DNA from: Bacteroidales bacterium
GTDB lineage: Bacteria > Bacteroidota > Bacteroidia > Bacteroidales > GCA-2748055
Reading direction: 5' to 3'
Length of the DNA stretch: 39,935 nt
Assembly: GCA_021740585.1 (NCBI GenBank)
Contig: JAIOZM010000036.1
Span: forward strand, 1 to 39,935
In this document: piece after piece, positions 31,518-39,935 of the stretch
How positions within the stretch are numbered: position 1 is the first letter of the stretch
Layout: each line of letters begins with the position of its first letter
Notes under the pieces: generated by a model
The model's input: the letters and a program-made list of their open reading frames with translations, nothing else
What the model was told of the DNA's origin: nothing
The model's database searches: none
Translations under genes and position numbers: made by a program

Positions 31518-33005
31518 ATGTTTATTGCAATGGTCGTAATCTTCGTGCTTGGTTATGCAGCAATAGCTTTAGAGCATCCGCTTAAAGTTGACAAAGCTGT
31601 ATCAGCACTCGCAATCGGAACACTGGTTTGGGTTGCTTTTATCCTGGGAGCATTTGATATTCTTACTCAGGGATTCAGTCCTGGCTTTCAGAATTTTGTC
31701 ATGGGTCATGAAAACCTTGATGCCGCAGGTGCTCAGGAATTTGTTGGTGCTCTGGCTCAATCACACGGTGAATTATCTCATCATTGGTTGGAGATAATGA
31801 AAGAATGGATAGTTCATAATCAGATAATTCATCATCTGGGAGAAATCTCCGAAATTCTGTTCTTTCTGTTAGGTGCAATGACCATTGTCGAAATCATTGA
31901 TCAGCATGAAGGTTTCAGACTCATTACAGATAAAATAAAGACCTTAAATAAGGTGAAGCTTCTTTGGATTTTAAGCTTCCTGACATTTTTTATGTCAGCA
32001 GCTCTCGATAATTTAACAACAACCATTGTAATGGTTGCATTACTCAGAAAACTCATTGATGATAAAAAAACAAGGTGGTTTTATGCAAGTATGGTAGTAT
32101 TAGCAGCCAATGCGGGTGGTGCATGGTCTCCTATCGGAGATGTAACAACTATTATGCTTTGGATAGGTGGACAAGTAACCGCACTTGCAATTATAACAAG
32201 GGTGTTTTTACCGAGTATGTTTACCATGGTAATTCCACTTATTTTATTAAGCTTCACCATGAAAGGAGAGGTTACACGTCCTGTTATTAAAGAAGGTGAA
32301 AAAGAATTTGCTACTGCCTTCGAAAGAAAGCTGATGCTGATTATGGGTGTTTCAGGACTCCTTTTTGTTCCTGTTTTTAAAACACTTACACACCTTCCTC
32401 CCTACATGGGAATGTTACTATCTCTTTCGGTAATTTGGCTTGTTTCTGAAATTATACATAAAGACAAAAAACAGGAGATTAAATCGAAACTAAAAGTTTC
32501 TGCTATACTTACCCGGATTGATATGCCAACAGTGTTTTTCTTTTTGGGAATTTTAAGTGCCGTTGCTGCTCTTCAATCGGCCGGACAATTAAATATCCTC
32601 TCTCAATATCTGGATGAAAATCTCAAATCAATTTATCTTATCGATCTTGCAATCGGTATACTATCTGCTGTTGTTGACAATGTTCCTTTAGTTGCAGGAG
32701 CCATGGGAATGTACCCCGTTGAAACCAAAGAGACTCTGGAAGCACTTGCTTTAGTTGATCCTAATGCTGTAGCATATGCGTCCAACTTTATGGTGGATGG
32801 AGTATTCTGGGAGTTCTTAGCTTATACTGCCGGTACAGGTGGAAGTATATTAATCATTGGTTCTGCAGCCGGAGTAGCAGCCATGGGACTAGAAAAGATA
32901 GATTTCATTTGGTATCTTAAGAAAATATCATTGCTTGCATTTTTAGGATATTTATCCGGTGCACTTGTTTACTATTTACAGATTAAATTTATTTTTCATC
33001 ACTAG
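31518..33005 (+). CDS. nhaD: NhaD-family Na+/H+ antiporter
   Basis: A 495-residue inner-membrane antiporter of the ion transporter (IT) superfamily that expels sodium in exchange for protons. About twelve to thirteen membrane segments are visible. The family motif ALDNLTTTIVMVALLRKL (~155-172) is followed by VLAANAGGAWSPIGDVTTIMLW (~193-214). In the second half, LSAVVDNVPLVAGAMGMYP and YTAGTGGSILIIGSAAG repeat the pattern. An N-terminal hydrophilic loop (~55-105) is rich in His (SHGELSHHWLEIMKEWIVHNQIIHHLGE). This fits sodium handling in a marine organism. It has its own promoter box, and its terminator lies 111 bp downstream. Confidence 0.93.
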   Translation: MFIAMVVIFVLGYAAIALEHPLKVDKAVSALAIGTLVWVAFILGAFDILTQGFSPGFQNFVMGHENLDAAGAQEFVGALAQSHGELSHHWLEIMKEWIVHNQIIHHLGEISEILFFLLGAMTIVEIIDQHEGFRLITDKIKTLNKVKLLWILSFLTFFMSAALDNLTTTIVMVALLRKLIDDKKTRWFYASMVVLAANAGGAWSPIGDVTTIMLWIGGQVTALAIITRVFLPSMFTMVIPLILLSFTMKGEVTRPVIKEGEKEFATAFERKLMLIMGVSGLLFVPVFKTLTHLPPYMGMLLSLSVIWLVSEIIHKDKKQEIKSKLKVSAILTRIDMPTVFFFLGILSAVAALQSAGQLNILSQYLDENLKSIYLIDLAIGILSAVVDNVPLVAGAMGMYPVETKETLEALALVDPNAVAYASNFMVDGVFWEFLAYTAGTGGSILIIGSAAGVAAMGLEKIDFIWYLKKISLLAFLGYLSGALVYYLQIKFIFHH

Positions 33006-33116
33006 ATTGCATTGGTAGCTCTGAGTGGTATAGTTGTGGATTGCATATTTTCCATCACCTCATCACCACACTGCCACACCAATACACAATCTCGTTTGTT
33101 ATTAACTTTTTAAACT

Positions 33117-33152
33117 GGGATATACTACAAAAGAGTATATCCCGTTTTTTTT
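33117..33152 (+). terminator. Intrinsic terminator between nhaD and exbB
   Basis: GGGATATACT (33117-33126) pairs perfectly with AGTATATCCC (33134-33143), followed by G and eight T. A TAATTTTG box (33156-33163) begins 3 bp after the T-run and would serve the exbB operon. Confidence 0.9.
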
Positions 33153-33155
33153 ATA

Positions 33156-33163
33156 TAATTTTG
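33156..33163 (+). promoter_or_regulatory. TAnnTTTG -7 promoter box of the exbB operon
   Basis: TAATTTTG matches the consensus and lies 18 bp before the ATG at 33182. The transcript would have a very short leader. Confidence 0.45.
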
Positions 33164-33181
33164 CTAAAAATCGCAGTAACA

Positions 33182-33868
33182 ATGGATATACTTACTATTT
33201 TACAAATCATCACTTCCGAAACAACTGAATTAACTTCAACAGGAACAAGTGAAGAAACTTTTCTTACACTGGCTATGAAAGGCGGTTGGGTTATGTTACC
33301 TATAATAATCCTTTCAATTGTGGCCGTGTACATATTTTTCGAAAGGTATTTTGCCATTAAAAAGGCTCAAAATATCGATATGAATTTTATGAACCGCATT
33401 CGGGATTATATAATGGATGAAAAAATTGATGCCGCAAAATCATTATGCCTTTCAACGAATAATCCGGTTGCCCGAATGATTGAAAAAGGGATTAGCCGAT
33501 TAGGTCGTCCTCTCCCTGATGTATCAGCAGCTATTGAGAATGTCGGCCGTTTGGAAGTGTATAAATTAGAGAAAGGACTCCCAACTCTGGCAACTGTTTC
33601 AGGAGGTGCTCCAATGATTGGGTTTCTTGGCACCGTAATTGGAATGGTTCAGGCGTTTATGGAGATGTCGACCTCCGGAAATAACATTGATGTTTCGCAG
33701 CTGTCTCAGGGTATTTATACCGCACTTATCACTACAGTTGCAGGACTTATAGTTGGTATCATTGCATATTTCGCCTATAATACTCTGGTTGCAAAAGTGG
33801 AGAAAGTAGTAAATAATCTTGAAGCAGGGACAACAGAGTTCATGGATCTTTTGAATGAATCGGTTTAG
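33182..33868 (+). CDS. exbB: MotA/TolQ/ExbB proton channel family protein
   Basis: A 228-residue inner-membrane motor subunit that uses the proton gradient to drive TonB. Three membrane segments are visible: ~35-55 (GGWVMLPIIILSIVAVYIFFERYF), ~140-160 (APMIGFLGTVIGMVQAF) and ~180-205 (ALITTVAGLIVGIIAYFAYNTLV). The ExbB signature GFLGTVIGMVQAF... GIYTALITTVAGL is complete. ATG 33182 is used because an in-frame upstream TTG (33041) would place the terminator and promoter inside the coding region. Two exbD genes and tonB follow at 39, -1 and 2 bp spacing, forming one operon. It would power SusC/TonB-dependent receptors. Confidence 0.92.
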   Translation: MDILTILQIITSETTELTSTGTSEETFLTLAMKGGWVMLPIIILSIVAVYIFFERYFAIKKAQNIDMNFMNRIRDYIMDEKIDAAKSLCLSTNNPVARMIEKGISRLGRPLPDVSAAIENVGRLEVYKLEKGLPTLATVSGGAPMIGFLGTVIGMVQAFMEMSTSGNNIDVSQLSQGIYTALITTVAGLIVGIIAYFAYNTLVAKVEKVVNNLEAGTTEFMDLLNESV

Positions 33869-33907
33869 GCAGAGGAAGTTTGGAATTAATGTTTAGAGTT
33901 TGAATTT

Positions 33908-34300
33908 ATGAGTATCAGGTCAAAACATAAGGTAAATGTAAATTATAGTATGTCGGGAATGACTGACATAGTGTTTTTATTGCTTATATTTTTTATGCTT
34001 ACCTCTACCCTGATTGCTCCAAATGCTCTCAAACTTCTTTTTCCTCAAAAAGGCCAGGCCGTGGTTACTACAACTCATATTCCAGTGATTGAGCTATACT
34101 CTGACGGTAAGGTTGCTCTCGATGGCAGGATTATTGCATTTGAGAATCTGGAATCATTGCTTATTAGTAAACTCGCCGGGCAGGCCGATCCTACAGTAAG
34201 TTTTATAATTGAAGGGAATGCCACCGTTAAAGAAACCGTAAATGTAATGAACATAGCTGCCCAAAATAATATTAAGGTGGTTTTAAAAGAAAAGATCTGA
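33908..34300 (+). CDS. exbD: ExbD/TolR family biopolymer transport protein (first copy)
   Basis: A 130-residue single-pass inner-membrane protein. A basic N-terminus (RSKHKVNVNYSMSG) is followed by the membrane helix MTDIVFLLLIFFMLTSTLI (~18-36), which carries the conserved proton-carrying Asp19. A periplasmic domain covers ~50-130 (DGKVALDGRIIAFENLESLL, NVMNIAAQNNIKVVL). It partners ExbB. Its stop overlaps the start of the second exbD by one base (TGATG), so the two are translationally coupled. Confidence 0.92.
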   Translation: MSIRSKHKVNVNYSMSGMTDIVFLLLIFFMLTSTLIAPNALKLLFPQKGQAVVTTTHIPVIELYSDGKVALDGRIIAFENLESLLISKLAGQADPTVSFIIEGNATVKETVNVMNIAAQNNIKVVLKEKI

Positions 34301-34695
34301 TGGCAATTGCGAGCAGAAATAAAATAAATATCAATTTTGCTATGTCGGGAATGACAGACATAGTGTTTTTATTATTGATATTTTTTATGATTGTTTCAAC
34401 ACTTATTGTTCCTGGTGTCAGTGACGTTGACTTGCCTCATAGTAATAATCAAACGGTTTCCTCTCCCGAGCTGAGTGTGTCAATTTCAAAGGAACTAAAA
34501 TACTATGTTGACGGCGAAGAAATAAGTCAGGATCTTCTTGAATCGAAACTCATAGAACTTCTCGCCGGGAAAACCGGCAATCCTACTGTACGACTGAATG
34601 CAGATGAAAATCTTGCATGGGATCAGGTTATGCAATTTATAAATATTGCAAAAAGAAATAAATTAAAAGTAATTCTCGGCACACGCCCGATGTAA
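34300..34695 (+). CDS. exbD: ExbD/TolR family biopolymer transport protein (second copy)
   Basis: A 131-residue paralogue of the preceding ExbD with an almost identical N-terminal membrane region (FAMSGMTDIVFLLLIFFMIVSTLIVPG) and a diverged periplasmic domain (DGEEISQDLLESKLIELL, FINIAKRNKLKVIL). Tandem ExbD pairs are usual in Bacteroidota and probably form a heteromeric stator with ExbB. The tonB-like gene starts 2 bp after its stop. Confidence 0.92.
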   Translation: MAIASRNKININFAMSGMTDIVFLLLIFFMIVSTLIVPGVSDVDLPHSNNQTVSSPELSVSISKELKYYVDGEEISQDLLESKLIELLAGKTGNPTVRLNADENLAWDQVMQFINIAKRNKLKVILGTRPM

Positions 34696-34697
34696 TC

Positions 34698-35606
34698 ATG
34701 GCAAATTTAAACCGGAACGGACTAATAGGAACGACGATATTCCATCTTATCATCGCTTTCTTATTGATATTCTTCGGCTTTAGTTATCCTGATCCACCAC
34801 CCGAAGAAGAAGGAATTCTTGTAAATTTCGGTATTGACGATAGCGGTTTTGGAGACATTGAACCTGAGGGAGATGATCTTCAGGCTGGAGAAGCATCTAC
34901 TACTGAAGCCTTTGAAGAAACCACTGAACAAGCTACCCAAACTCCTGTTGTAAATCAACTTGTTGTGGAAAAAACTCCGGAGCTTGTTCAGGATTATGAG
35001 GAAGCTCCCGTTAAAGAAAACAAGCCAACTCCGGAACAAATCAGGGAGCAGGAATTGCAAAAGCAAAAGAAAATTGAGGAAGACAGGATAGAAAAAGAAA
35101 AACGGATTGAGGAGGAAAGAATCAGACAAGAAAAAATCAAGGAAGCCAAGCTGGCGGAAGAAAGACGCAAACAAGCTGAAGAAATTCGTAAGCTAGGGGA
35201 AAGTGCATTTGGTGGCAACAAAGGTGTTGGTACCGGTGAAGGCTCAGAAGGTGTTACCCAGGGTAGCGGCAATCAGGGCAGTCTGGGTGGACAGCCGGGA
35301 GCCGATAATTATGGAAACGGTGGCGGATTAGGGAATGGGATTTCTTACGGATTAGGCACACGAAAAGTTGTTGGGACACTACCCATTCCAAACGTTAATG
35401 CATGTTTAGTTACTAGCAAGATTGTTATACAAGTCCAAATTGATGTTGATAGCGAAGGGAATGTTGTTAGTGCAAGAATTGAAGATCGTACTTACCAGGA
35501 CGACTGCATTGATGAGGCCGTTCTAAAAGCAGCCCGCAGTGCAAAATTTTCAAAATCTGAGGACCCCAAACAGAGAGGATTTATTAAGTATATTATTGAA
35601 CCGTGA
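34698..35606 (+). CDS. tonB: TonB-family energy transducer
   Basis: A 302-residue periplasm-spanning protein. The N-terminal membrane anchor is GLIGTTIFHLIIAFLLIFFGF (~8-28). An acidic/Pro region follows (PDPPPEEE, ~31-38, to ~105). A charged coiled coil spans ~110-165 (EKEKRIEEERIRQEKIKEAKLAEERRKQAEE). A Gly/Asn-rich linker covers ~170-218. A TonB C-terminal domain closes it (~222-302, IPNVNACLVTSKIVIQVQIDVDSEGNVVSARIED... GFIKYIIEP). The domain is of the Bacteroidota 'energy transducer TonB' kind, with a C-terminal two-Cys pattern (NACL, DDCID). It ends the exbB operon. The convergent TSUP gene ends only 12 bp away, leaving no room for a normal terminator. Confidence 0.9.
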   Translation: MANLNRNGLIGTTIFHLIIAFLLIFFGFSYPDPPPEEEGILVNFGIDDSGFGDIEPEGDDLQAGEASTTEAFEETTEQATQTPVVNQLVVEKTPELVQDYEEAPVKENKPTPEQIREQELQKQKKIEEDRIEKEKRIEEERIRQEKIKEAKLAEERRKQAEEIRKLGESAFGGNKGVGTGEGSEGVTQGSGNQGSLGGQPGADNYGNGGGLGNGISYGLGTRKVVGTLPIPNVNACLVTSKIVIQVQIDVDSEGNVVSARIEDRTYQDDCIDEAVLKAARSAKFSKSEDPKQRGFIKYIIEP

Positions 35607-35618
35607 GTTACCACCCCT

Positions 35619-36371
35619 CTACCCCACTATCCCCAACATCTTCACAGCTGCTAAAATAAGTACAACCAGTAACAGATATCTCACAAATCTAGGTCCCCAT
35701 TTAACAGCAAAGCGAGCACCTACATAGGCTCCAATCATACTTCCTGCTGCGAGAATTAATCCATATTTAAAATTTATCTGATCATTTATGAGAAAAACAA
35801 TGATAGCAAAACCTGTATAAATTAAAACAATAAAGACCTTAATAGCATTTGCCTTTACCAGATCATAACCCGCCCCAAGAACCAATCCTGCTAAAAGAAA
35901 AAAACCAACCCCGGCCTGAATAAAACCTCCATATAAGCCAATGATAAAGAACACGATGGCTCTGGCCCAATAGGGTAAGGGAGCTTTTACCTGCTGCTCC
36001 TTCAGCCATTTTGATGGTTTCAGCAATATGAAGAAAAACATAAAAACAAGCAATCCTCCAATCAGCTTTGTCATTAACTCTTCATTTATATCCACCGCCA
36101 GAAATGCGCCAAGAATTGAACCAATAACCGCAGGAATTACGAGATTAATGGATGACTTAAATTCGAATACCTTCTGACTCTTGTAACTGGATACTCCAAC
36201 CACATTCTGAAGAAAGATAGCAATTCTATTTGTTCCGTTCGCCACATTTGCGGGCAAGCCCAAAGCAATGAGAAGAGGAAGAGTGATTAAAGAACCACTT
36301 CCTGCAAGAGTATTAATAAAACCGGAGAAAAAGCCTGCCAATACAATTAAGGCATATTGAAACCACTCCAT
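35619..36371 (-). CDS. TSUP (TauE/SafE) family membrane transporter
   Basis: A 250-residue membrane protein with about eight segments. The family hallmarks are the N-terminal VLAGFFSGFINTLAGSGSLITLPLLIALGLP and the repeated second half FIIGLYGGFIQAGVGFFLLAGLVLGAGYDLVKANAIKVFIVL. TSUP proteins export or import small organosulfur or carboxylate anions; the substrate cannot be predicted here. ATG 36371 is used: it lies 1 base after the glyA stop (TAA-A-ATG), so translation is coupled to glyA. A TTG start at 36383 would overlap glyA and adds nothing family-like. Confidence 0.88.
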   Translation of the reverse strand: MEWFQYALIVLAGFFSGFINTLAGSGSLITLPLLIALGLPANVANGTNRIAIFLQNVVGVSSYKSQKVFEFKSSINLVIPAVIGSILGAFLAVDINEELMTKLIGGLLVFMFFFILLKPSKWLKEQQVKAPLPYWARAIVFFIIGLYGGFIQAGVGFFLLAGLVLGAGYDLVKANAIKVFIVLIYTGFAIIVFLINDQINFKYGLILAAGSMIGAYVGARFAVKWGPRFVRYLLLVVLILAAVKMLGIVG

Positions 36372-36372
36372 T

Positions 36373-37653
36373 TTATCCTGCAAACATTGGGAAACTATTC
36401 ATCATTTCATTCACTTTTTTTCTTACTGCAGGAATCACATCCGGATTTTCAATATCCACAATAATCTTATCCATGAGTGTTATAATTTCAGGAATAAGAT
36501 CTTCTTTTATCCCTCGGGTGGTCAGAGCAGGTGTTCCAACTCTGATTCCAGAAGTTTGAAATGGAGATCTGCTATCGAATGGTACCATATTTTTGTTTAC
36601 GGTAATATCAGCCAGAACCAATGTATTTTCAACCATTTTACCTGTTACTTCAGGTACTTTTGTCCTCAGGTCGATTAACATAGAGTGATTATCTGTTCCA
36701 CCCGAAACCACTTTATATCCAAGCTTAATAAAACTTTCAGCCATTACAGTTGCGTTTTTCTTTACCTGCTGCTGATACACTTTAAACTCCGGTTGAAGTG
36801 CCTCACCAAATGCCACTGCTTTTGAAGCGATTACATGCTCCAGAGGACCTCCCTGAATGCCTGGAAATACGGCAGAATCAATTAAGGATGACATCTTCCT
36901 TATCTCACCTTTCTTGGTTGCCTTTCCGAATGGATTATCAAAATCTTTTCCTATCAGGATAATCCCGCCACGGGGTCCACGCAAGGTTTTATGAGTAGTG
37001 GAAGTAACAATATGAGCATATTTTAAAGGATTCTCAAGCAATCCAGCGGCTATTAAACCAGCAGGATGAGCCATATCAACCATAAAAAGTGCTCCGATTT
37101 TATCAGCAATGGTACGCATTCTGGCATAATCCCACTCCCTTGAATAGGCCGATGCTCCACCAACTATTAATTTAGGCTTTTGCTCTAAGGCTATCGCCTC
37201 CATCGTATCATAATTAATCCTTCCGGTTTCTTCGTCGAGTCCGTACGATATCGGATTATATAATAAGCCGGAGCTATTTACCGGCGAGCCATGCGAAAGA
37301 TGACCTCCATGTGCAAGATCGAGTCCCATAAAGGTATCGCCAGGATTAAGCACCGTTAAGAAAACAGCCATATTAGCCTGAGCACCGGAATGCGGTTGAA
37401 CATTTGCATATTCGGCATCATATAATTCACATAAACGATCGATAGCAAGTTGTTCGGATAAATCTACAACTTCACACCCACCATAATATCTTTTTCCGGG
37501 ATAGCCTTCAGCATATTTATTAGTTAAACAGGAGCCCATTGCTTCAAGAACCTGCTCACTTACAAAGTTTTCAGATGCTATCAACTCTATTCCTTGTTTC
37601 TGACGAAGTTTTTCTTTTTCGATTATTTTAAATAGTTCAGTGTCTCTTTTCAT
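36373..37653 (-). CDS. glyA: Serine hydroxymethyltransferase
   Basis: A PLP enzyme that interconverts serine and glycine and charges tetrahydrofolate with a one-carbon unit. The 426-residue protein shows the full signature: [20 protein letters not shown] (22-41), [15 protein letters not shown] (45-59), [10 protein letters not shown] (85-94), the Schiff-base Lys222 in [15 protein letters not shown], and [13 protein letters not shown] near the C-terminus. The length is typical. A CAAATTTA box at 37749-37756 (TAAATTTG on the - strand) may be its -7 promoter element. It is co-transcribed with the TSUP gene. Confidence 0.97.
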   Translation of the reverse strand: MKRDTELFKIIEKEKLRQKQGIELIASENFVSEQVLEAMGSCLTNKYAEGYPGKRYYGGCEVVDLSEQLAIDRLCELYDAEYANVQPHSGAQANMAVFLTVLNPGDTFMGLDLAHGGHLSHGSPVNSSGLLYNPISYGLDEETGRINYDTMEAIALEQKPKLIVGGASAYSREWDYARMRTIADKIGALFMVDMAHPAGLIAAGLLENPLKYAHIVTSTTHKTLRGPRGGIILIGKDFDNPFGKATKKGEIRKMSSLIDSAVFPGIQGGPLEHVIASKAVAFGEALQPEFKVYQQQVKKNATVMAESFIKLGYKVVSGGTDNHSMLIDLRTKVPEVTGKMVENTLVLADITVNKNMVPFDSRSPFQTSGIRVGTPALTTRGIKEDLIPEIITLMDKIIVDIENPDVIPAVRKKVNEMMNSFPMFAG

Positions 37654-37900
37654 TTTTTTATTTTAGTTATGGTAACTGTGTCTGGCTGTGCCATTAACTC
37701 TTACCTGTAATTATTTATAATAGCCCTTATTGGGTAAATTCTGGCTCTCAAATTTAGTGCTTTGAATCTGATATCACAACATGAGAAATAAACAAATCCT
37801 GAAAAGCTTTCAATGAAATTGAATACCTTAAAAAACTGGCACAGGTATTATCAGGCACAGGTATTACAAGAATCGATTTCAATTCCAAAAACACTATTTT
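37654..37900. other. glyA upstream spacer with promoter box and 13-bp direct repeat
   Basis: This 247-bp spacer lies between the end of the CLC channel gene and glyA, both on the - strand. It contains the glyA promoter candidate CAAATTTA (37749-37756) and a direct repeat GGCACAGGTATTA at 37838-37850 and 37854-37866. No coding potential and no clear terminator were seen. Confidence 0.45.
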
Positions 37901-39676
37901 TTACTCATCCGAAAACTGAACCAATAACTTTCTGTATTGATTAAATATTTTAGCCTTAGAGATAAATCCAACATACTTTCCGTCTTGTACCACAGGAAGA
38001 TTCCAGGCATCGCTCTCTTCGAACTTTTTCATTACTTCTGTCATAGGTAAATTTGCATCAATTAAGGTTGGCGGTAAAATCATCAAGTCTGAGACTTTTG
38101 TTGAATCGTACATTTCAGGACTAAAAATTATTTCTCTCACATTATCCAGTAATACAATGCCGTACAATATCTGATCTTCATCCACTACGGGATAAATATT
38201 TCTTTTTGATTTTGATATAATTTTCACCAGATCCCCAAGACTATCGTCGGGGTGAACGGGTTTAAGATCTTTTTCAATAACAGATTTTAAATTTAGCAAA
38301 GTCAATACTGCCTTATCTTTATGGTGTGTGATCAATTCCCCGCGCTTAGCCAATCTTTCAGTATAAATTGAGTGGGGCTCAAAATAGATAGCTGTTAGGT
38401 ACGAAATCGCCGAGGTCAGAATTAAAGGTACAAACAAAGTGTAACCACCGGTAATCTCCGCAATAAGAAAAATCGCTGTCAATGGTGCGTGCATTATTCC
38501 TGCCATAATACCTGCCATCCCCACTAGAGTGAAGTTCCTCTCAGAAACTCGTAAAAACCCCAAATGATTATTAACGGTGGAAAAAATATAGCCTGTAAGT
38601 CCGCCCATAAACAACGAAGGTGCAAAAATGCCACCTACGCCACCACTACCGGTGGTAACCGACATGGCAACAATTTTTAAAAACAATACCAAAATAAGGA
38701 AAGCTGTTAACCACCAGAAATTTTCACGGAACGCAAAAAACAGACTGCCGTTTGTAAGATCCATAGCAGCTCCTGTCATTATTGATTTCAAAGCAAGATA
38801 TCCTTCACCATACAAAGGGGGGAACAGAAATATCAGCAATCCTAAAACAGTGCCACCAAGAATAATTTTCTGCATAGGAGTTTCAATTTTAACGTAAAGG
38901 CTCTCAATCACTCTCACGCCCCGGCTGGCAAGCACCGACACCAGACCTGTTATAACGCCAAGTGCAACGTAGAATGGCACAACTCTTAATTGAAATGGAT
39001 CTACAGTTGAAAAAGAAAAAACAACTTCCCTGCCCATCAAAAAATACGAAACAACGGTTCCTGTGGTGGCAGAAATCATAAGTGGTATTATAGACCACAT
39101 AGTTAAATCAAGCATCAAAACCTCCAGAGCAAATACAATGGCAGCAATAGGTGCGTTAAAAATACCAGCAATAGCTCCCGCTGAACCACAACCCAGCATT
39201 AATATGGTTGTCTTATAATTAAGTCTTAATAATCGTGATAATCTCGAGCCCAAAGCAGCACCCGTAAGGACTATAGGAGCCTCCAATCCTACTGAGCCCC
39301 CAAATCCTACCGTCATTGCGCTCGCTATAACCGAAGAATATGTATTATGGGTTTTAAGGATACCATTCTTTTTTGAAATGGCATATAAAATTCGGGAAAC
39401 ACCATGGGAAATATTATCCTTAACAAAAAACCGCAGGTATAAAACGGTCAGGGTTATTCCTGCTAAAGGAAAAGCAAAATAAAGTATATTCAAATGATCA
39501 ACAGCAACACTCTCTGTTAACCAAACATTTATAAGATGAACACTATTCTTCAACAATACGGCTGCTAATCCTCCTAATAAACCAACAATAAAACTTAAGA
39601 AAATAATAAATTTTCGTTGCTTTAAATTAGCTCCTTTCCAGCGTAAAAAGTCTTTTATAAAAATCTTATATTCCAT
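37901..39676 (-). CDS. CLC-family chloride channel/antiporter with CBS domains
   Basis: A 591-residue membrane protein. The CLC domain covers ~1-430 with the conserved selectivity motifs GFGGSVGLEAPIV (gating-Glu position, GxExP form), GAIAGIFNAPIAAIVFALE and GSGGVGGIFAPSLFMGG (the GxFxP motif). Two CBS domains follow (~445-590, VHPDDSLGDLVKIISKSKRNIYPVVDED and ANLPMTEVMKKFEESDAWNLPVVQDGKYVGFIS) and probably bind adenine nucleotides to regulate transport. It is likely a Cl-/H+ exchanger. ATG 39676 is preferred to an in-frame TTG at 39685. No partner gene is adjacent. Confidence 0.92.
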   Translation of the reverse strand: MEYKIFIKDFLRWKGANLKQRKFIIFLSFIVGLLGGLAAVLLKNSVHLINVWLTESVAVDHLNILYFAFPLAGITLTVLYLRFFVKDNISHGVSRILYAISKKNGILKTHNTYSSVIASAMTVGFGGSVGLEAPIVLTGAALGSRLSRLLRLNYKTTILMLGCGSAGAIAGIFNAPIAAIVFALEVLMLDLTMWSIIPLMISATTGTVVSYFLMGREVVFSFSTVDPFQLRVVPFYVALGVITGLVSVLASRGVRVIESLYVKIETPMQKIILGGTVLGLLIFLFPPLYGEGYLALKSIMTGAAMDLTNGSLFFAFRENFWWLTAFLILVLFLKIVAMSVTTGSGGVGGIFAPSLFMGGLTGYIFSTVNNHLGFLRVSERNFTLVGMAGIMAGIMHAPLTAIFLIAEITGGYTLFVPLILTSAISYLTAIYFEPHSIYTERLAKRGELITHHKDKAVLTLLNLKSVIEKDLKPVHPDDSLGDLVKIISKSKRNIYPVVDEDQILYGIVLLDNVREIIFSPEMYDSTKVSDLMILPPTLIDANLPMTEVMKKFEESDAWNLPVVQDGKYVGFISKAKIFNQYRKLLVQFSDE

Positions 39677-39702
39677 TGATTGCAAAAGTATGAAAAGTTT
39701 TT

Positions 39703-39808
39703 CAAGTTGCAGGTTAAAGAGTTCTCAAGTTTCAGGTTAAAGAAGTTTCTTGTTGCAGGTTAAAGAAGTTTCTAGTTTCAGGTTAAAGAAGTTTCAAGTT
39801 TCAGGTTG
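39703..39808 (+). repeat. Degenerate tandem array of ~23-bp units
   Basis: About five imperfect units share the core TTTCAGGTTAAAGAAGTTT, with TTGCAGGTT variants, at a period of 22-24 bp. The array lies directly upstream of the CLC gene start and runs into the second array in opposite orientation. Confidence 0.8.
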
Positions 39809-39826
39809 AGCCTCCTTCAAACCTGA

Positions 39827-39935
39827 AACCTGAAACGCGACTGAAAGGAGCCAACCTGAAACGCGACTGAAAGGAGCCAACCTGAAACGCGACTGAAAGG
39901 AGCCAACCTGAAACGCGACTGAAAGGAGCCAACCT
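39827..39935 (+). repeat. Perfect 26-bp tandem array running off the window
   Basis: Four identical contiguous 26-bp units start at 39827, 39853, 39879 and 39905, beginning AACCTGAAACGCG and ending AAAGGAGCC, plus a partial fifth. The AACCTGAAAC start is the reverse complement of the GTTTCAGGTT core in the neighbouring array. The two arrays meet at a hairpin (39798-39807 with 39820-39829). The true copy number is unknown because the window ends inside the array. Confidence 0.95.

Noticed and set aside
34761-35174. 137-residue antisense frame within tonB
   Set aside because: It is the reverse complement of the Glu/Lys-rich coiled-coil region, giving an artificial Phe/Leu/Ser-rich product.
39827-39935. 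CRISPR-like direct repeats
   Set aside because: The 26-bp units are contiguous with no spacers between them, and no cas gene is nearby; this is a plain tandem array.

Overview
The window comes from an AT-rich chromosome of a Bacteroidota bacterium, most likely a marine or sediment Bacteroidales/Marinilabiliales-type organism. The reasons are type IX secretion (T9SS) C-terminal sorting domains, BACON domains, lipoprotein and Tat leaders typical of the phylum, several TAnnTTTG promoter boxes upstream of genes, and an alginate-degradation locus. No rRNA, tRNA or CRISPR array was recognised.

Region 1 (1-19650) is an alginate (polyuronate) utilisation island read entirely on the + strand. It opens with the 5'-truncated tail of a T9SS-exported protein. 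Next come a PL6 lyase, a Tat-exported TIM-barrel protein and a large modular PL6 lyase (PL6-BACON-BACON-CBM32-like-T9SS). A compact operon follows: FadR/UxuR-type GntR regulator, PL17 exolyase lipoprotein, KdgF cupin, hexuronate-type MFS transporter and SDR reductase, closed by a terminator. The inverted repeat TTGGTCTACCAG at its head looks like the regulator's operator. Then follow a third PL6 (lipoprotein, two beta-helices), a heparinase II/III-like lyase, a VWA-domain lipoprotein and a second Tat-exported TIM-barrel protein, ending in a very strong terminator. The inferred flow is: T9SS PL6 enzymes cut alginate outside the cell; lipoprotein PL6/PL17 and the heparinase-like lyase reduce oligomers to unsaturated uronate; KdgF linearises it; MFS imports it; SDR reduces DEH to KDG. 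SusC/SusD, KDG kinase and KDPG aldolase are not in the window.

Region 2 (19690-26940) holds unlinked genes: an acidic protein with an ExoX-C-like N-terminus, a multi-pass membrane protein, an unrecognised anchored protein, an alpha/beta hydrolase, a small outer-membrane barrel-like protein, an M3 metallopeptidase lipoprotein and a PhzF-family isomerase.

Region 3 (26941-27656) is a gene-free repeat island with nine copies of a GCRCCAAAGGTGCG-type palindrome and a 197-bp direct duplication. Region 4 (27657-35606) carries hutI and a DUF819 membrane protein, a repeat-rich spacer, fabI, divergent nhaD, and an exbB-exbD-exbD-tonB energy-transduction operon. Region 5 (35619-39935, - strand) holds a TSUP transporter coupled to glyA and a CLC chloride channel with CBS domains. 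The window ends inside two opposed tandem-repeat arrays.
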